Positions 47,164 to 49,348 of a stretch of DNA of 49,348 bases are shown here, piece by piece. Position numbers and translations under genes: made by a program. Position 1 is the first letter of the stretch. Every line of letters starts with the position of its first letter. The stretch lies in the NCBI RefSeq assembly GCF_000485595.1, contig NW_014577750.1:144728-194075 (forward strand), given 5' to 3'. This DNA is from Priapulus caudatus. Its lineage: Eukaryota; Priapulida; Priapulimorpha; Priapulimorphida; Priapulidae. The notes below the pieces were generated by a model. That model had not been told where the DNA came from and did no database searches. It saw only the letters and a program-made list of their open reading frames with translations.

Positions 47164-47217
47164 CTGAGAACAATATATACATATGTACAGGAGCGACTAT
47201 GTATATATTGTTCTCAG
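47164..47217. repeat. CTGAGAAC hairpin, 54 bp, right-arm copy
   Basis: Exact inverted counterpart of 44051-44104. Confidence 0.7.
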
Positions 47218-49017
47218 GTCCCAAGATGAGTCCCAAGGGAATACCTGTAACAATCGAAGAAATATTCCGAGTTTATGATGAATAGTGGAATATGTAGGCA
47301 AAGAAATCATTAGGAAACATATAATGTATGAATAAGATCAGTGTTGCAAAACTCGCCATAGCAGTAGAGTTTGTCGGCGGTGTACGTGGCAGTCCTCTAA
47401 TACACTAAATTCTAATGCTGAGAGGGTCTATGAGGGTACTGCCGGAACTATAGCTCTAGTACTATAGCCCGCGTACAGTTGCCAGTGGCAATTACAGTAC
47501 AACGCATGCTTACAACGCACAATACAGTACAACGCATGGCAAACGCATGCTTTTTTTTTATTCAGACCAAGAGTGAATATAATTAAAATCACGTTAATTT
47601 TTATTTATTCCTAATCCGATGCTTGACCACTGCTTTCGTCATATGCAGTTAAGCGTTTAAGTTTTTTTCTGTTCTTGTCTTCTAGCTCCTACTGGGATTC
47701 TTTTTTATTTCCTCTCTGAATAGTAATAAATGGAAACATGTTCCACCGCAATCCACAGCTTTGTTCTGACAACGTTATATAGGCTCTGTCTTTCGTTGCA
47801 GACTTGCAGTCCCTTGGACAGTTGGACTATATACACGAAGAGTTTGATTTAGGAAAATGTGGTAACTGAGACAGTGGATATATAACAGTGTTTCACAATG
47901 TGGGTGTTCAATATAATTAAATAATATTGTTGTCTTAATATAACGTAATTTTGAGTGTAATAATCTGCATTTATGAATTATTTTCCCGACCAGGGGCGTT
48001 AAACATCATATTTGACAGCGTAATCTAACAGACTAACGGAATACCGTATCCGTGCTGTGGTAATTCTCAAGCCGCATACACGCCGCTAGCAAGCCTATCA
48101 GCTTATACTCTCGCGCGTAACACTCAAGAGTTTCCTACTCCATCCACCCCGCGAGACCAGCAATTCGCGTTTGTTAGTACGGCTCGAAATAGAGGTTATC
48201 CGTCTATACCGTAGACAATATATAAGACAGCCCTCTACCATCTACCCTCGTATATTATTTCATGCCCCTTTTAATTACAACGGCTTCCATTATTTGACAA
48301 TTTGCGGTTCTCGTATTTTCTTCAGTGGATGGACAGTGCCACATAAATACAAAATCTGGCGCTGCGATGTCGTTTGCGAGTGATTCATTTCACAGTGAGA
48401 TTGAGTGAGATATTTAACAGGCGATGAACGTACTAGTAAAACAGTGTCTTAAGACAAAAAATGTGCTATAACATTTTATGAATAAGTTGTGGGTAATGGT
48501 ATAAACACACAAAAAAACAATCATCACACTCTTGAATATCATCGAGTTCATGATGGGACATTATCACATATATGAACCAGTGAGCGCATTTTCCAGACAA
48601 TCCGGACCATAAAAAGACCGTGTCAATAATCACAACGTAAAATGATTAACACGTTATAAGTTGACGTTATGTAGTGCTGCAGAACAGAGCATTCTGTATC
48701 AAAGCAAAAATAAACTTAAAAATGACAGTTCCTTTGCAGTAATGTCACTGTTATTATTCACAGTCCAAAGACTTATAATACACGTGAGTATGTACTACCC
48801 ATCTTTAAAGAAACTCATGGTTGCTCTTGATGGGTAACAACATAGCTAAGTTTACAGAGATAAACAACTAACTTAACAACACAATTAAATATAAGGTTAT
48901 TCACTATTGTTGTTCTCCATACTTCCTACACAGAATATAGTTGCAATAAGTCGTACTCAGCCTTGGCCGACTACTGATCTTGTCTGCCACCAACTCATAC
49001 TAAATCTATATATAGAT

Positions 49018-49059
49018 CAGGAGTAGATAATAGAAGATTTCTTCTATTATCTACTCCTG
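49018..49059. mobile_element. CAGGAGT/ACTCCTG hairpin element, 42 bp, 7-bp TSD
   Basis: A perfect 20-bp stem (starting CAGGAGTAGATAATAG) around a two-base centre, flanked by TATAGAT at 49011-49017 and 49060-49066. The direct partner in X1 (28593-28599) has one TATAGAT and no insert. Confidence 0.85.
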
Positions 49060-49348
49060 TATAGATGTATAACTAGCAGTATTTATAATAAGGCCCCACC
49101 TATATAAATGTAGTCGCGAGCAGGGAGACACGGCCTGCAGTCAGTGTCACTAGGCTTCATAAGTGCCAGTTAGACCAGTTATACACCCACTGTACCACGA
49201 GGCTTCTCTCCATAACTGTTGGGTTGTTTTTATTCTTCATAAAAATTATTTCATTAGCCTTGTTCCGGCAGCTGATCTTGAGAAACATATATTTTATTCG
49301 TTACAACGCAACGAGTAAACGAACAGTGCAGGCTAAGTGTACACATCA

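Larger units (their letters stand above)
46393..49348. repeat. Right arm of the large palindrome, cut by the window end
   Basis: Inverted match to 41865-44925. From 47520 it is also a direct match to 26840-28870. By analogy the DNA beyond the window should continue toward another HMGB copy on the minus strand. From about 47990 this arm again shows many added bases against the X1 copy. Confidence 0.85.

Overview
This is eukaryotic (metazoan) DNA, most like a marine or aquatic invertebrate. Genes have spliceosomal introns with GT..AG borders. Non-coding DNA is AT-rich and full of microsatellites (CTAT/GATA, GT, TA, A) and short non-autonomous DNA transposons. The genes with a clear family are HMGB chromatin proteins. 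I cannot name the species. Most open reading frames in the window are random or repeat-derived.

Region by region. 1-2100 is a paralogous copy of 13577-15120, and its left edge lies about 320 bp upstream of where a gene copy should start outside the window. 2100-6500 is insertion-riddled sequence; from about 3500 it tracks 11195-13000 and carries an unreadable copy of a small gene. 7508-10148 is an inverted GA-rich minisatellite that runs into an 898-base assembly gap (10149-11046). 11090-16100 holds two minus-strand, two-exon genes (12284-13258 and 15500-15945). Each encodes a secreted precursor of about 80 residues: signal peptide, Arg-rich basic part, an R-G-R-R processing site, then a 23-residue Asp/Glu tail. 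I recognise no family for it. 16-19.7 kb is non-coding with two copies of a hAT-like MITE.

19.9-34.4 kb contains a tandem pair of complete four-coding-exon HMGB genes on the minus strand (19920-21794, 204 aa; 29940-31719, 205 aa), each with a duplicated upstream region carrying a YY1-like ATGGCGGC element. 34.4-40.5 kb contains two broken, plus-strand partial copies of the second HMGB gene, separated by a 25-base gap and a decayed transposon gene. 41.9-49.3 kb is a palindrome with arms of about 3 kb around a minus-strand transposon-type ORF (acidic PIN/FEN-like plus Cys-rich motifs). The right arm is cut by the window end.

Two things look new: the tandem family of charge-segregated secreted precursors, and a family of very small palindromic insertions (25-76 bp, ends CAGGAGT/ACTCCTG) flanked by 7-bp target duplications, one with an occupied/empty comparison inside the window. 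A major caveat is that several duplicated stretches differ from their partners mainly by extra bases, as expected of unpolished long-read gap filling, so some duplicates and broken genes may be assembly artefacts.
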